Shown here one piece after another: positions 1 through 8,625 of a stretch of DNA of 64,000 bases. Location of the stretch: the NCBI RefSeq assembly GCF_006874645.1, contig NZ_CP030082.1:2046001-2110000 (forward strand). Direction: 5' to 3'. The stretch's first letter is position 1. Every line of letters begins with the position of its first letter. The position numbers were made by a program, and so were the translations under genes. This DNA is from Bdellovibrio sp. ZAP7 (lineage in GTDB: Bacteria; Bdellovibrionota; Bdellovibrionia; Bdellovibrionales; Bdellovibrionaceae). The notes under the pieces were generated by a model, which was given only the letters and a program-made list of their open reading frames with translations, made no database searches and was not told the origin of the DNA.

Positions 1-1589
1 AAGGCAAAAACTCTATCGTCCTGGTTCCATTTGTTGCCGGAGAAGGCCGTAAGGGAATTGAAAATCAAGCCGCGCAAATGCAGCAGGCTTTGAAGGATAA
101 ACCTGATCTTATCGTGATCCAACCGACGGATAACTCGACACTCGCTTCTTCACTGCAAGAGGCGAATGCATTGAAAATTCCTGTGATCGCCTATGACCAA
201 TACATCGTGAATGGGGAGCTGACAGCTTTCATTACGAGTGCGAATTATAAAGCGGGACAAGATAACGGCGAATTCATCACAGCCCAGTTTAAGTCAGGTC
301 AACAAATCCGTATCGCTGTGTTTGAGTATCCGGCGGTGTCTTCGACGACGGAGCGTGTGGACGGTTTCTTTGACTCCCTTCGTGCACAAAATGCAAAATT
401 CAAAGTAGTGGGTGTCTACCAGGCGGTGGATCCTGAATCTGGCAAAAAGGCTGTTAAGAAATTCCTAAAAGACTTTCCTGATAAAAACAGCGTCGATGTT
501 GTTTTCACTGTGAACGATGGCGGTGGTCTTGAAATCGTTAAAGAACTGAATGCCAAGAAGCGCACCGAAATCAAACATGTGACTTTCGATGGCGATCCTG
601 AATCTGTTGAAAATATTCGTGCGGGTCGCCTGACAGTTATTGATTCCGCGCAGTTCTGTGGAGAATTGGGTCGTGAGACAGCAAGGACCACGATAAAAGT
701 TCTAACAGGCAAATCCGTTGAACGTAAAATCCGTGTGCCCACTTTTCCAATCACGAAAAAGACATTAAGTGAATATCCAGGTTGGATGGGGGTGCCGAAG
801 CCTGAATTGAGCAAAAAAGCTGACCGTCCTCGCGCGGGCCTCGTTCCTCATGAAGAGCTCGATCGCAATCAAAAACGTATCATTCGAATCGGTACAACGC
901 CACTTTGTCCATATATCTGTGAAAAAAGCCCCGGTGTGTGGACTGGTTACTTGTTTGAGATTCTGGGGGAAGTTTCCAGGGACCTTGGCGTGGAATTACG
1001 CCTTGAGAACGTGGCAACGAACCGCTTAAAGCAAGGTTTGGAGTCGCGAAAGCTAGATTATATCATCGCTCCAGAGTACGTGGTGCGCTATATGGATGAC
1101 ATCTTGGTGGTGGGGCCTCAGTTGGGTGTGAACTATACCGGTGCCTTGCTGCAAAAAGATAAAAAAGCTCCCCATATCATCGATAGTAAGTCCTTGGAAA
1201 ACCAGCGCATCTTGTATTCTGATTTTGGCTTGCAGGACGGGCGTATTGAGGCGGAATTCACGGGTCATAAGATCAATAAGCTTTCAGGTTCTGATGTTGT
1301 GGAGCGCATGTTCCGCATCGTGGCGCAAAAGCGAATGGATGTGGCATTGGGGGATTACAACGTTCTTCGCTACTATCAGGTTCGTGATAAAGGCCAATTT
1401 ACCCTGTATCCGACTTCCATCACTGGATTTAGTTTCCTGGTGCTGGTGGGGCTTAAGAAAAACCCTCAAGTACAATTATTGGGCGATGGATTGACGGATT
1501 GGTTCAATCAGGCTCGGAAAAGTTCTCACCTTCAGGAAGTCCTGGGTCGCTATAATCTGACCGACTGGAACATCCTGACTCGCGATTAA
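1..1589 (+). CDS. Tandem periplasmic solute-binding protein (sugar-type domain + family 3 domain), 5'-truncated
   Basis: The reading frame is open from base 3, so the N-terminus and any signal peptide lie outside the window; 528 residues are visible. The first half is a periplasmic-binding fold of the ribose/autoinducer type (DLIVIQPTDNSTLASSL, then an NDGGGLEIVKEL and VTFDGDPESVENI region). After a charged linker, the C-terminal half resembles a family 3 (amino-acid type) solute-binding domain (PYICEKSPGVWTGYLFEIL, then KLDYIIAPEYV). No transmembrane helix, kinase or cyclase domain follows, so it looks like a stand-alone two-domain binding protein rather than a sensor, although the missing N-terminus could change that. 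The ligand is unknown. asnS follows on the same strand after 59 bp. Confidence 0.8.
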   Translation, partial: GKNSIVLVPFVAGEGRKGIENQAAQMQQALKDKPDLIVIQPTDNSTLASSLQEANALKIPVIAYDQYIVNGELTAFITSANYKAGQDNGEFITAQFKSGQQIRIAVFEYPAVSSTTERVDGFFDSLRAQNAKFKVVGVYQAVDPESGKKAVKKFLKDFPDKNSVDVVFTVNDGGGLEIVKELNAKKRTEIKHVTFDGDPESVENIRAGRLTVIDSAQFCGELGRETARTTIKVLTGKSVERKIRVPTFPITKKTLSEYPGWMGVPKPELSKKADRPRAGLVPHEELDRNQKRIIRIGTTPLCPYICEKSPGVWTGYLFEILGEVSRDLGVELRLENVATNRLKQGLESRKLDYIIAPEYVVRYMDDILVVGPQLGVNYTGALLQKDKKAPHIIDSKSLENQRILYSDFGLQDGRIEAEFTGHKINKLSGSDVVERMFRIVAQKRMDVALGDYNVLRYYQVRDKGQFTLYPTSITGFSFLVLVGLKKNPQVQLLGDGLTDWFNQARKSSHLQEVLGRYNLTDWNILTRD

Positions 1590-1620
1590 AATATTGATTT
1601 TACAGCCTAAATTGCATAAT

Positions 1621-1651
1621 CATAGAAGGTCAGTTGAAAGGGCCTTCTATG
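1621..1651 (+). promoter_or_regulatory. Hairpin enclosing the asnS start codon
   Basis: CATAGAAGG (1621-1629) is a perfect 9-bp inverted repeat of CCTTCTATG (1643-1651). The right arm ends in the asnS ATG, while the 13-nt loop carries the purine-rich GAAAGGG that would act as ribosome binding site. In mRNA the start codon would be paired and the binding site exposed in the loop. A translational control role is an inference. Confidence 0.5.
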
Positions 1652-3040
1652 CAAACAACTCTGGTTAAGTCGCTTTTTAGAGAAACAGAAAAATTCTTGG
1701 ACAAAGAAATCCATATGTCGGGTTGGGTTCGTAAGATTCGTGACCAAAAGAATTTCGGTTTTATCGAGTTGAATGATGGCTCTTTCTTTAAAGGCGTTCA
1801 GGTTGTTTTTGACGAGAAGCTTGCAAACTTTGAAGAGTTGGCAAAACTTTCTATTGCAAGCTCCATCATGGTGACTGGTAAAGTTGTGAAGTCTCAAGGT
1901 GCGGGACAAACTTTTGAAGTTTTGGCTTCCAAAGTCGAAGTGATTCAAAAAGCCTCTGCTGAATATCCTCTACAAAATAAACGTCACAGCTTTGAGTATC
2001 TGCGCGAGATAGCTCACTTGCGTCCACGTGGTAACACGTTCTCTGCAGTCTTCCGTGTACGTTCGGTGCTGGCTTACGCCATTCATAAGTTCTTCCAAGA
2101 GCAAAATTTTGTTTACGTGAATACGCCCATCATCACCGGATCTGATGCTGAGGGTGCAGGCGAAATGTTCCGTGTAACAACTTTGAAGTTGGAAAATCCT
2201 CCTAAAACTGCTGACGGTAAAATCGATGCTACCAAAGATTTCTTTGGTAAAGAAACGAACCTGACCGTTTCTGGTCAATTGAACGGTGAAACATTCTGTG
2301 CAGCTTTCCGTAATATTTATACTTTCGGTCCTACCTTCCGTGCCGAGAACTCAAATACGTCTCGTCATGCGGCGGAGTTCTGGATGATTGAGCCTGAGAT
2401 CGCATTTGCTGATTTGACAGCAAATATGGAATTGGCTGAGGACATGATTAAATATGTGATCCGCTACGTGATGGAGCAATGCCCAGAGGAAATGGAGTTC
2501 TTCAGTCAGTTTATCGAAAAAGGTTTGTTCGATAAATTGAACAACGTTTTGAATAACAAATTTGCCCGTGTCACTTATACGGAGGCTATTGATATTCTTC
2601 AAAAATGTGGGAAAAAATTTGAATACCCAGTTGAGTGGGGTATCGACATGCAATCTGAACACGAAAGATTCTTGGCCGAAGAACATTTCAAACGCCCGGT
2701 GTTCGTGACGGATTATCCGAAAGACATCAAAGCGTTTTATATGAAGTTGAATGCCGATGGAAAAACGGTCCGTGCGATGGATTTGCTAGCGCCTGGTATC
2801 GGTGAAATCATCGGCGGTTCTCAGCGTGAAGACAGTCTTGAGATCTTGGAAAGTCGTATGACAGGTCATGGATTGAAATTGGAAGATTATTCTTTCTATA
2901 CAGATCTTCGTAAGTACGGCAGCTTCCCGCATGCGGGTTATGGCTTGGGCTTTGAGCGTATGTTGATGTACGTGACAGGTATGACGAATATCCGTGACGT
3001 GATTCCATTCCCACGCACTCCGAACAACGCACTTTTCTAG
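1649..3040 (+). CDS. asnS: Asparaginyl-tRNA synthetase
   Basis: This class II aminoacyl-tRNA synthetase charges tRNA-Asn with asparagine in the cytoplasm. It has an N-terminal OB-fold anticodon-binding domain ([23 protein letters not shown]) and a class II catalytic core. Motif 2 is [25 protein letters not shown]-like, split here as FGPTFRAE and [12 protein letters not shown], and motif 3 is [10 protein letters not shown] near the C-terminus. Its 463 residues match the family length of about 465. ATG at 1649 is chosen over the upstream in-frame TTG at 1634 because the protein then begins MQTTLVK and the purine-rich GAAAGGG lies just before it. A terminator follows directly. Confidence 0.96.
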   Translation: MQTTLVKSLFRETEKFLDKEIHMSGWVRKIRDQKNFGFIELNDGSFFKGVQVVFDEKLANFEELAKLSIASSIMVTGKVVKSQGAGQTFEVLASKVEVIQKASAEYPLQNKRHSFEYLREIAHLRPRGNTFSAVFRVRSVLAYAIHKFFQEQNFVYVNTPIITGSDAEGAGEMFRVTTLKLENPPKTADGKIDATKDFFGKETNLTVSGQLNGETFCAAFRNIYTFGPTFRAENSNTSRHAAEFWMIEPEIAFADLTANMELAEDMIKYVIRYVMEQCPEEMEFFSQFIEKGLFDKLNNVLNNKFARVTYTEAIDILQKCGKKFEYPVEWGIDMQSEHERFLAEEHFKRPVFVTDYPKDIKAFYMKLNADGKTVRAMDLLAPGIGEIIGGSQREDSLEILESRMTGHGLKLEDYSFYTDLRKYGSFPHAGYGLGFERMLMYVTGMTNIRDVIPFPRTPNNALF

Positions 3041-3045
3041 AGTGC

Positions 3046-3079
3046 AAAAAAAAGGCTGCTTGATAAGTAGCCTTTTTTA
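3046..3079. terminator. Bidirectional Rho-independent terminator
   Basis: AAAAAGGCTGCTT and AAGTAGCCTTTTT pair around a GATA loop with A and T tracts on both sides. It lies between convergent asnS and the TMEM175-like gene and can serve both strands. Confidence 0.85.
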
Positions 3080-3658
3080 TTTCTGTTTTGTCGGGTTTTT
3101 TTCGATTCTTGTGTCTGGTATCACCCACATCGCCGCGACAATCACATACATCGCGCAAGCAAGCCACACATTCACAAAAGCCAAACCCATTCCTGCAAGA
3201 TACAAAACAGGGGAGATCTTGCCTTTTATATCCTTGCCAATGACCTGCCGCAGATGCTCGTTTTTATGGGCTCCACAGGTCAGAGCTTGGACTAAAAGAT
3301 AATAGGCAATCGCTGATGCCAATAAGACCAATCCATACATGAATACGGGCCACGCTCCGAAATGATTTTCACCCATCCAGGCCGTTGTTACCGGAATCAG
3401 TGATAGCCAGAACAACAGGTGAAGATTGGCCCACATGGATCGGCCATCGATTTCCTCAATAGAATGCATAAGATGGTGATGATTATTCCAGTAAATCCCT
3501 ACGTATATAAAACTCAGGACGTAAGAGAAAAGGACTGGCCACAAAGGCAATAGATCTTCCAGGTGATCTCCATGGGGAACTTTTAGCTCCAGGACCATGA
3601 TGGTGATAATAATCGCTAATACGCCGTCACTGAACGCTTCCAATCGTCCTTTTTTCAC
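3077..3658 (-). CDS. TMEM175-family potassium channel (DUF1211)
   Basis: This 193-residue polytopic membrane protein starts with the family signature RxxxFSDGV (R5, F9-S10-D11) in the first helix, followed by about five more hydrophobic segments. That is the two-times-three-helix or six-helix layout of bacterial TMEM175 proteins, which form K+-selective channels in the cytoplasmic membrane. The start is GTG at 3658, with AAAGG seven bases upstream. A very short frame (3661-3747) ends just before it. Family assignment is firm; ion selectivity is by analogy. Confidence 0.88.
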   Translation of the reverse strand: MKKGRLEAFSDGVLAIIITIMVLELKVPHGDHLEDLLPLWPVLFSYVLSFIYVGIYWNNHHHLMHSIEEIDGRSMWANLHLLFWLSLIPVTTAWMGENHFGAWPVFMYGLVLLASAIAYYLLVQALTCGAHKNEHLRQVIGKDIKGKISPVLYLAGMGLAFVNVWLACAMYVIVAAMWVIPDTRIEKNPTKQK

Positions 3659-3660
3659 TT

Positions 3661-3747
3661 CTAAGCCTTTGTTTCGTTGGTGGTGATGGATTGACGATAA
3701 AGATCTTTAGACAAATCTTCAACTGCGGCGGTTCTGCGTTGTGCCAT
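3661..3747 (-). CDS. Possible 28-residue upstream reading frame
   Basis: An ATG-initiated frame begins MAQRRTAAVEDLSKDLYRQS and stops two bases before the GTG of the TMEM175-like gene. The ribosome binding site is weak (GCAAGAA). The close coupling suggests either a leader peptide or the remnant of an N-terminal extension. I do not recognise the peptide, and it may not be translated. Confidence 0.2.
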   Translation of the reverse strand: MAQRRTAAVEDLSKDLYRQSITTNETKA

Positions 3748-3796
3748 TTCTTGCGGATGTCAGAACCACCGTATAGATTTAACGTTCCAATTATGT

Positions 3797-3872
3797 GCGG
3801 ATATAGCGTAGTTGGTAGCGCGCTTCCTTGACATGGAAGAGGTCACTGGTTCAAGTCCAGTTATTCGCACCA
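3797..3872 (+). tRNA. tRNA-Val (anticodon GAC)
   Basis: The 76-nt cloverleaf includes an encoded CCA. The acceptor stem is GCGGATA/TATTCGC with one G-U pair, the D arm is AGCGTAGTTGGTAGCGC, the anticodon stem CTTCC/GGAAG encloses loop TTGACAT (anticodon GAC), and the T arm holds GGTTCAAGTCC. It is a lone tRNA in a short gap, and no duplicated 3' end (attachment site) was seen nearby. Confidence 0.95.
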
Positions 3873-3918
3873 ATTTTTCTTATCTTATTTTTTAAATTTA
3901 AAATAATTACTTCTTACC

Positions 3919-4278
3919 CTAAGCGTTTCTACGTCCGAACGCGATGAAACCGCAGATGGCAGCGACGATAAGCCAGTAAGCGATTGAAGCGTAGTCAACA
4001 GTCCCCGAAAATACCGAAAGCGTACAGAACATCAGCATTTCAAAAACGATGATCAAGGCCGAAATGGAGATGAGAGATGTATAGCGTTTTAAATATCCCG
4101 GAACCACTAACCCGATTGCGCAAAGAAGTTCAATGATCGCAAGGGCAATCCAAATTCCGTAAGGAATCATCGCTAGTGAGGGGTTGGTTTCTTCTGCAGT
4201 TTTCGTAAATTTCCAGGCCGCACCCAGACCTGTATGCAATGCCATCAACACCTGTAAAACCCACAAAAGAATATTCAT
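3919..4278 (-). CDS. DoxX-like small membrane protein
   Basis: This 119-residue protein has four hydrophobic helices (MNILLWVLQVLMALHTGLGAAWKF at the N-terminus, then IWIALAIIELLCAIGLVVPG, a third and a fourth), matching the DoxX/DoxX_2 superfamily of four-helix inner-membrane proteins. The role in this subfamily is undefined. ATG at 4278 is preferred because AGGAGA lies nine bases upstream; an in-frame extension to 4389 has no such site. It is transcribed away from the divergent GST gene. Confidence 0.75.
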   Translation of the reverse strand: MNILLWVLQVLMALHTGLGAAWKFTKTAEETNPSLAMIPYGIWIALAIIELLCAIGLVVPGYLKRYTSLISISALIIVFEMLMFCTLSVFSGTVDYASIAYWLIVAAICGFIAFGRRNA

Positions 4279-4423
4279 GCTGTTGTCTCCTAAGTAAAAG
4301 CGTAAACCATGCTTATAAAATGACAAGAAGAAATGCGGATACCGAATTGTCATGTGACGGCAGCATTCGACATTGATTTTTTCATTCAATGGAATTCCAA
4401 TTTAAACATCGAGGAGGCGCTGA

Positions 4424-5035
4424 ATGATTGATTTTTACACAGCTCAAACACCCAATGGTCGCAAAGTTTGGATTATGCTGGAGGAGCTGGGTATTCCTTA
4501 TAAGCTTCACGAAATCGATCTTAAAAAAGGCGAGCAAAAAACTCCCGAGTTTCTAGCGATGAATCCAAATGGCCGTATTCCCGTGATAGTGGATAATTCA
4601 GCGATTGATTCAGTGACGGTTTTTGAGAGTGCCGCGATTTTATATTACCTGGCTTCAAAGTACGAAGGTCGTTTCTTTGGTTATGGTTTGGATGAGCGCA
4701 CACATGTGATGGAATGGATGATGTTTCAGATGTCAGCGGTGGGACCTAATTTTGGAAATTTGAATTATGGACTTCACTCAATGGAGCCGAAAAATCCTGC
4801 CTTCATCAAGCGCTTTGAAAAAGAAAGCACTCGCATTGTGGGTGTTTTAGAGACTCAATTGGGAAAAAATGATTATCTGGCCGGGGGCAATTACACGATC
4901 GCTGATATTTGCACATACCCGTGGGTGGCTGGAATGATGGACAGACAGCCTCAGATTTTTGCCCAAGCTCCGAAACTTAAAGCTTGGGTTCAGAAGATTT
5001 CTGAGCGGCCTGCAGTGAAGAAGGGGATGGCTTAA
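4424..5035 (+). CDS. Glutathione S-transferase (YfcG/YghU-like)
   Basis: This 203-residue cytosolic protein has the N-terminal thioredoxin-fold GST domain (IDFYTAQTPNGRKVWIMLEE, NPNGRIPVIVD, ESAAILYYLA) and an all-helical C-terminal domain (YTIADICTYPW). The N-terminal TPNGRKV loop is typical of Nu-class/YfcG enzymes, which act as disulfide-bond oxidoreductases on glutathione adducts. GGAGG precedes the ATG by seven bases. Its last 59 bases overlap the 3' end of convergent ttcA. Confidence 0.9.
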   Translation: MIDFYTAQTPNGRKVWIMLEELGIPYKLHEIDLKKGEQKTPEFLAMNPNGRIPVIVDNSAIDSVTVFESAAILYYLASKYEGRFFGYGLDERTHVMEWMMFQMSAVGPNFGNLNYGLHSMEPKNPAFIKRFEKESTRIVGVLETQLGKNDYLAGGNYTIADICTYPWVAGMMDRQPQIFAQAPKLKAWVQKISERPAVKKGMA

Positions 5036-5801
5036 GGCCTTTAAAATCCCATAATGCCTGGTCAAGCATTTGGCTGGGCTTCACATTCCCCAATGAGTTT
5101 TGAATCGTAGAATAAATATTGGGAATTTCTTTTTCCAGATCGCGCACCAATTTTTTCACACGGTTGCGTTTCAAGCCATCCTGAGATCCACACAAATTAC
5201 ATGGAATAACCGGGAAAGCCCAGTCTGCTGCCAAAGACTCGATGTCGCGCTCAGAAACATACGCCAAGGGACGAAGCAAAATATTGCGCCCGTCATCGGA
5301 GCGAAGTTTGGGTGGCATCGCTGCAGTTTGGCCCGCATAAAGCATATTTAAAAGTGCGGTGTGAACGATGTCATCACGGTGATGACCCAAAGCCATTTTC
5401 GTGAAGCCCAGATTGTGAGCGTAATCATACAAAATTCCGCGACGAAGGCGAGAGCACAAAGAACAGTAAGTCGCCCCCTGTGATTTTTCTTTTACGATCG
5501 AGTAAGTGTCTTTTTCGATCACGTGAAGTTTTACGCCCAATGACTCAATCCAGACTTTGAATTTTGTCGCATCAAAGCCAGGCTGTTTTTGATCCAAGAT
5601 TGCGGCTTCAATTTCAAAACGACGCTCAGATCGTTTTTGGATTTCGGTCAAAAGAGCCAAAAGGATGCTAGAATCCTTACCGCCGGAGACGCAAACCATC
5701 AGTTTGTCGCCGTCCTCGATCATATTGAAATCGTTCAATGCCTGAACGATTTGCTTGCGGATTTTAATGGCGAGCGGGTGCTCAAAGTTGACTTGTGACA
5801 T
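4977..5801 (-). CDS. ttcA: tRNA 2-thiocytidine biosynthesis protein
   Basis: TtcA thiolates C32 of certain tRNAs using a [4Fe-4S] cluster and ATP. The PP-loop SGGKDSS is near residue 40. The two CxxC pairs (CSLC and CNLC) with GHHRDD between them match TtcA, and the length of 274 is a little below E. coli's 311. The start overlaps the end of mscS by 20 bases and has no clear ribosome binding site, so translation is probably coupled. The 3' end overlaps convergent GST by 59 bp; both reading frames are needed for their normal C-termini. Confidence 0.93.
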   Translation of the reverse strand: MSQVNFEHPLAIKIRKQIVQALNDFNMIEDGDKLMVCVSGGKDSSILLALLTEIQKRSERRFEIEAAILDQKQPGFDATKFKVWIESLGVKLHVIEKDTYSIVKEKSQGATYCSLCSRLRRGILYDYAHNLGFTKMALGHHRDDIVHTALLNMLYAGQTAAMPPKLRSDDGRNILLRPLAYVSERDIESLAADWAFPVIPCNLCGSQDGLKRNRVKKLVRDLEKEIPNIYSTIQNSLGNVKPSQMLDQALWDFKGLKPSPSSLQAAQKSSEPKL

Positions 5802-6840
5802 CAGGAGTATTTTTAGACGAAATTTCGACGACTTGTCGAGCTAATTTCACGCCTGCTGACGTCAGTTCCGCTATACCGCGGGTATAGACCTTATCCCCAA
5901 TGCTGTATTGGGCGCTATAGTGGTCGATAAAGTAAATTATTTTCAGTTCCACCCAGTTTTCGTTGGCGTCAGACACGTAAGCCCACGGTGCCGGGATGCC
6001 ACGGACCTCCCCAATGCCAGAAACCACTTTCTCCAGGATTTGTTTGGCGAGTTCAATATTCGACCCATAAGCCAGGCGGAAAATCTGACGACGCAAAATC
6101 GGATTGTCAGGCGGGGAGAAATTAGAAATCTGCGCATTCGCCATAAAGCGATTGGAAAACGTAATCACTTCGTCAGAAAAACCAATCAAAGTCGTCGATC
6201 TCCAGGAAATTTCTTTCACTTGGCCTGTCGCTTTTTGAATACCGCTGACGATTTCCAACCAGTCACCGATTTCAAAGTTGCGATCCAATTGCAAAGAAAT
6301 TCCGGCAAAAAGATTTCCCAGCGTATCTTGCAAAGCCAAACCCAGAATTACCGACGCCGCAGCAGATGTTGCCAGCAAAGGTCCCAGTTCTAAACCAAAG
6401 ATGCGATTGATGCCCCAAAATAAAAGAGCGATGGACATGATTAATGAAAAAATATTTACCAGAAGCAGGGGAACACCATGCTTCATGGAACCTAGGAAAA
6501 GGTACTGGAGTACCATGAGACGCGCGGTTTTTACGAAAACCACGTTCGCCCAGATAAACGTCATCACGGCGACGTAAGGCGTGAAACGATTTATACTTCC
6601 CAGCTGAGCTTCTGAACTTTGCATGAAAATAAATAAGACAAAAAGAAAACTTAGAATAACGAAGTGACGAAGTAAAATACGGAAATGATTGCGAATACTT
6701 TTATGACGTTCATCGCTGACCTCTTTTAAAAAAAACTTATAAAAGAGCCACGCCAGTGCGAGGAGACTTCCAATCAGGATGTAACCTTCCAGTTGAAGAA
6801 TGTCGTACAGTACATGAATTTTGATGAACTTCTCTGCCAT
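5782..6840 (-). CDS. Small-conductance mechanosensitive channel (MscS family)
   Basis: This 352-residue inner-membrane protein has four to five helices in the first 180 residues. The family's pore-lining and beta-domain region follows: LLATSAAASVILGLALQDTL, NLFAGISLQLDRNFEIGDW and the FSNRFMANAQISNFS stretch. MscS channels release solutes on hypo-osmotic shock. It is the first gene of a unit with ttcA; GAGGACAGAG lies just before the ATG. Confidence 0.93.
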   Translation of the reverse strand: MAEKFIKIHVLYDILQLEGYILIGSLLALAWLFYKFFLKEVSDERHKSIRNHFRILLRHFVILSFLFVLFIFMQSSEAQLGSINRFTPYVAVMTFIWANVVFVKTARLMVLQYLFLGSMKHGVPLLLVNIFSLIMSIALLFWGINRIFGLELGPLLATSAAASVILGLALQDTLGNLFAGISLQLDRNFEIGDWLEIVSGIQKATGQVKEISWRSTTLIGFSDEVITFSNRFMANAQISNFSPPDNPILRRQIFRLAYGSNIELAKQILEKVVSGIGEVRGIPAPWAYVSDANENWVELKIIYFIDHYSAQYSIGDKVYTRGIAELTSAGVKLARQVVEISSKNTPDVTSQL

Positions 6841-6919
6841 GATTTCTCTGTCCTCGTTAACTATGAGTATAGTGACTAATTTTTAGTCTAGTCGAGCAGA
6901 AATATTTTTCGTCGAAGTG

Positions 6920-6948
6920 TTTGGAAGCTGCGTCGGTGAGCCGATAAG
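6920..6948 (+). promoter_or_regulatory. Candidate promoter giving a leaderless mRNA
   Basis: TTTGGA (6920-6925), 17 bases, then GATAAG (6943-6948). Six bases later comes the ATG of the lipoprotein gene, so the expected +1 is the start codon itself. No Shine-Dalgarno is present. The -35 hexamer and spacing match those at 45793-45821. Confidence 0.4.
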
Positions 6949-6954
6949 CTTTTC

Positions 6955-8502
6955 ATGAGAAATCTAATATTATCTATGAGTGCATCCGTATTACTCGCAG
7001 GCTGTGGCCAGCAGTACTCCGTTGCCGTTGATGGTATGGCATCTCAGACCGTTTCAGACATTGCCTGCAAAAATCAGCAATTGGAAGAAAAGCTTTACGA
7101 CGGCCTTAAAAGCTATTTAATTGAACAAAAAAACATTCCTTCTGCGACCGAGTTGAAGTCGGCCTTCAAAACTCAAGTCGAGAAGCTTGCACAAGACAAT
7201 CCACGCATGACCGCTGAACAGCAGTCGCGCATCCAATCTAATTTGGATCAATTGGTTGATTCTCTTCTGGAAGAAGCTCCGCAGGGTGAACGTGTTGAAA
7301 CTTCCGAGCAATTGCTCGGTTTGCTGTCTGCCATTGATGTCGGCGACCGTTCAACGACGTTCCGTTCTTATATGCAAGACCGTGTGCGCAGCAATTTCAA
7401 TCAGCTTGCAACAACAGTTAAAGCGATGGATTTAGAGTGTCCACCGACAGGTGACAGTACGCAATCAACAGAGGGCGGCTCTGCGACGACTCCGGTTGAA
7501 CCAACAACGCCACAAATTGAAGCAAATCCTGATTATGACTATCATAAAAAGCAAGCCGTCGCAGCGGGAGTTCCGCTCGCGGTATTTGGTGAGCGTTGGG
7601 CTTTGGCAACTGCCTACCAGTCTTGTAATAGTTTGGAAATTCCCGCCTTGAATGATTCCGTGGCAGATATCAAAGGTATTGCGATCACGGGCAAGCACTC
7701 CGATGGCGTGGGTAATAAACGTGTGATCGCAAGTTTGTCACAGGTTCAGGCGACTCATCCTTATCTTAAAGAAGTTTCTTCCTATGGATCGGCTTGCTTT
7801 AACGTTCGTCAGAATCCTCTGATTTACGATTACGGCGGTAAGCCCTATGCGACGACATCCAGCACTTCGCCGATTGATCTTTTTAAAAACGGTGGGGACG
7901 GTACGAGCGTTCTGGGCATTGACTGCTCAGGTTATGTCTATACTTCAATGGCAACCGCGGGTCTTCGCTTGAAAGAAGGTCGTGCACTGAAAGCTTCCGA
8001 TTCCTGGGCCTGGGGATCCACTTCTTATGTGGAGCCTCAAAGCAATGGTCTGACTTGTTTAAGTAAAATCACAGTGACTCCTTCCATGAGTTTGAAGGCG
8101 GGGGATATCGTCGCGGTTCCAGGTCATGTGATCATTATTGATCGCGTGGGTGCGGATCCATTTGGTATTAGCACAGCGCAAACAGTGAGTGATTGCTCTA
8201 AAATCACTTCGGATGTTTTTGACTTTACAGTGGCGCAAAGCTCCCCAAGCAAAGAAGGTGTGGGCATTAACCACTCCATCGCCAAGGATTATCTGCCCAC
8301 GAGTGAAAAGATGAAGGCAGGTTTGCAAAAGTATGCTTATTACGCTTGTCTTGCGAAATTTAATGCCAAAAACTATACGCCAAGCCTGGGTACGCTTTCA
8401 GTTGTACGTCATAAAGGGACTTCGGCTTGTACGGATAAGCGCGTCGTTTTAGCTCGTGAAAGCTGTATTCAATCCTGTTCATCTTCAGCATTTACACAGT
8501 AA
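6955..8502 (+). CDS. Lipoprotein with C-terminal NlpC/P60-like cysteine peptidase domain
   Basis: This is a 515-residue exported lipoprotein: the signal peptide ends in LLAGC, with Cys17 as lipidation site. A helical region follows to about residue 160, then a Thr/Pro-rich linker and a C-terminal domain. Cys324 in GIDCSGYVY and His391 in PGHVIIID match the catalytic Cys and His of NlpC/P60 (C40) peptidases, which cut peptidoglycan stem peptides. There are many Cys residues near the C-terminus (CIQSCSSS). The gene has no Shine-Dalgarno, see the promoter entry. It could act on own or prey cell wall; the direction is unknown. Confidence 0.8.
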   Translation: MRNLILSMSASVLLAGCGQQYSVAVDGMASQTVSDIACKNQQLEEKLYDGLKSYLIEQKNIPSATELKSAFKTQVEKLAQDNPRMTAEQQSRIQSNLDQLVDSLLEEAPQGERVETSEQLLGLLSAIDVGDRSTTFRSYMQDRVRSNFNQLATTVKAMDLECPPTGDSTQSTEGGSATTPVEPTTPQIEANPDYDYHKKQAVAAGVPLAVFGERWALATAYQSCNSLEIPALNDSVADIKGIAITGKHSDGVGNKRVIASLSQVQATHPYLKEVSSYGSACFNVRQNPLIYDYGGKPYATTSSTSPIDLFKNGGDGTSVLGIDCSGYVYTSMATAGLRLKEGRALKASDSWAWGSTSYVEPQSNGLTCLSKITVTPSMSLKAGDIVAVPGHVIIIDRVGADPFGISTAQTVSDCSKITSDVFDFTVAQSSPSKEGVGINHSIAKDYLPTSEKMKAGLQKYAYYACLAKFNAKNYTPSLGTLSVVRHKGTSACTDKRVVLARESCIQSCSSSAFTQ

Positions 8503-8530
8503 GAATTTTTGAAAAAAGATCATGACTCAT

Positions 8531-8558
8531 AAGGGCTCCTACGTATGGAGCCCTTTTT
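8531..8558 (+). terminator. Rho-independent terminator
   Basis: AAGGGCTCC and GGAGCCCTT pair around TACGTAT, followed by a T run. It ends the NlpC/P60-like lipoprotein gene. Confidence 0.9.
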
Positions 8559-8589
8559 AATTATAAAAGAGAAATATGCGTAAGAGTGC

Positions 8590-8618
8590 TTTGCAGGGAG
8601 CGGGGGCTGCGCTATAAC
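8590..8618 (+). promoter_or_regulatory. Candidate promoter for a (near-)leaderless mRNA
   Basis: TTTGCA (8590-8595), 17 bases, TATAAC (8613-8618), then seven bases to the L,D-transpeptidase ATG. No Shine-Dalgarno lies in the CCCGGCC spacer. Confidence 0.45.
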
Positions 8619-8625
8619 CCCGGCC

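Noticed and set aside
3797-3872. tRNA-Val as integration site
   Set aside because: No repeat of the tRNA 3' end and no integrase nearby; the recombinase at 34 kb is 30 kb away.
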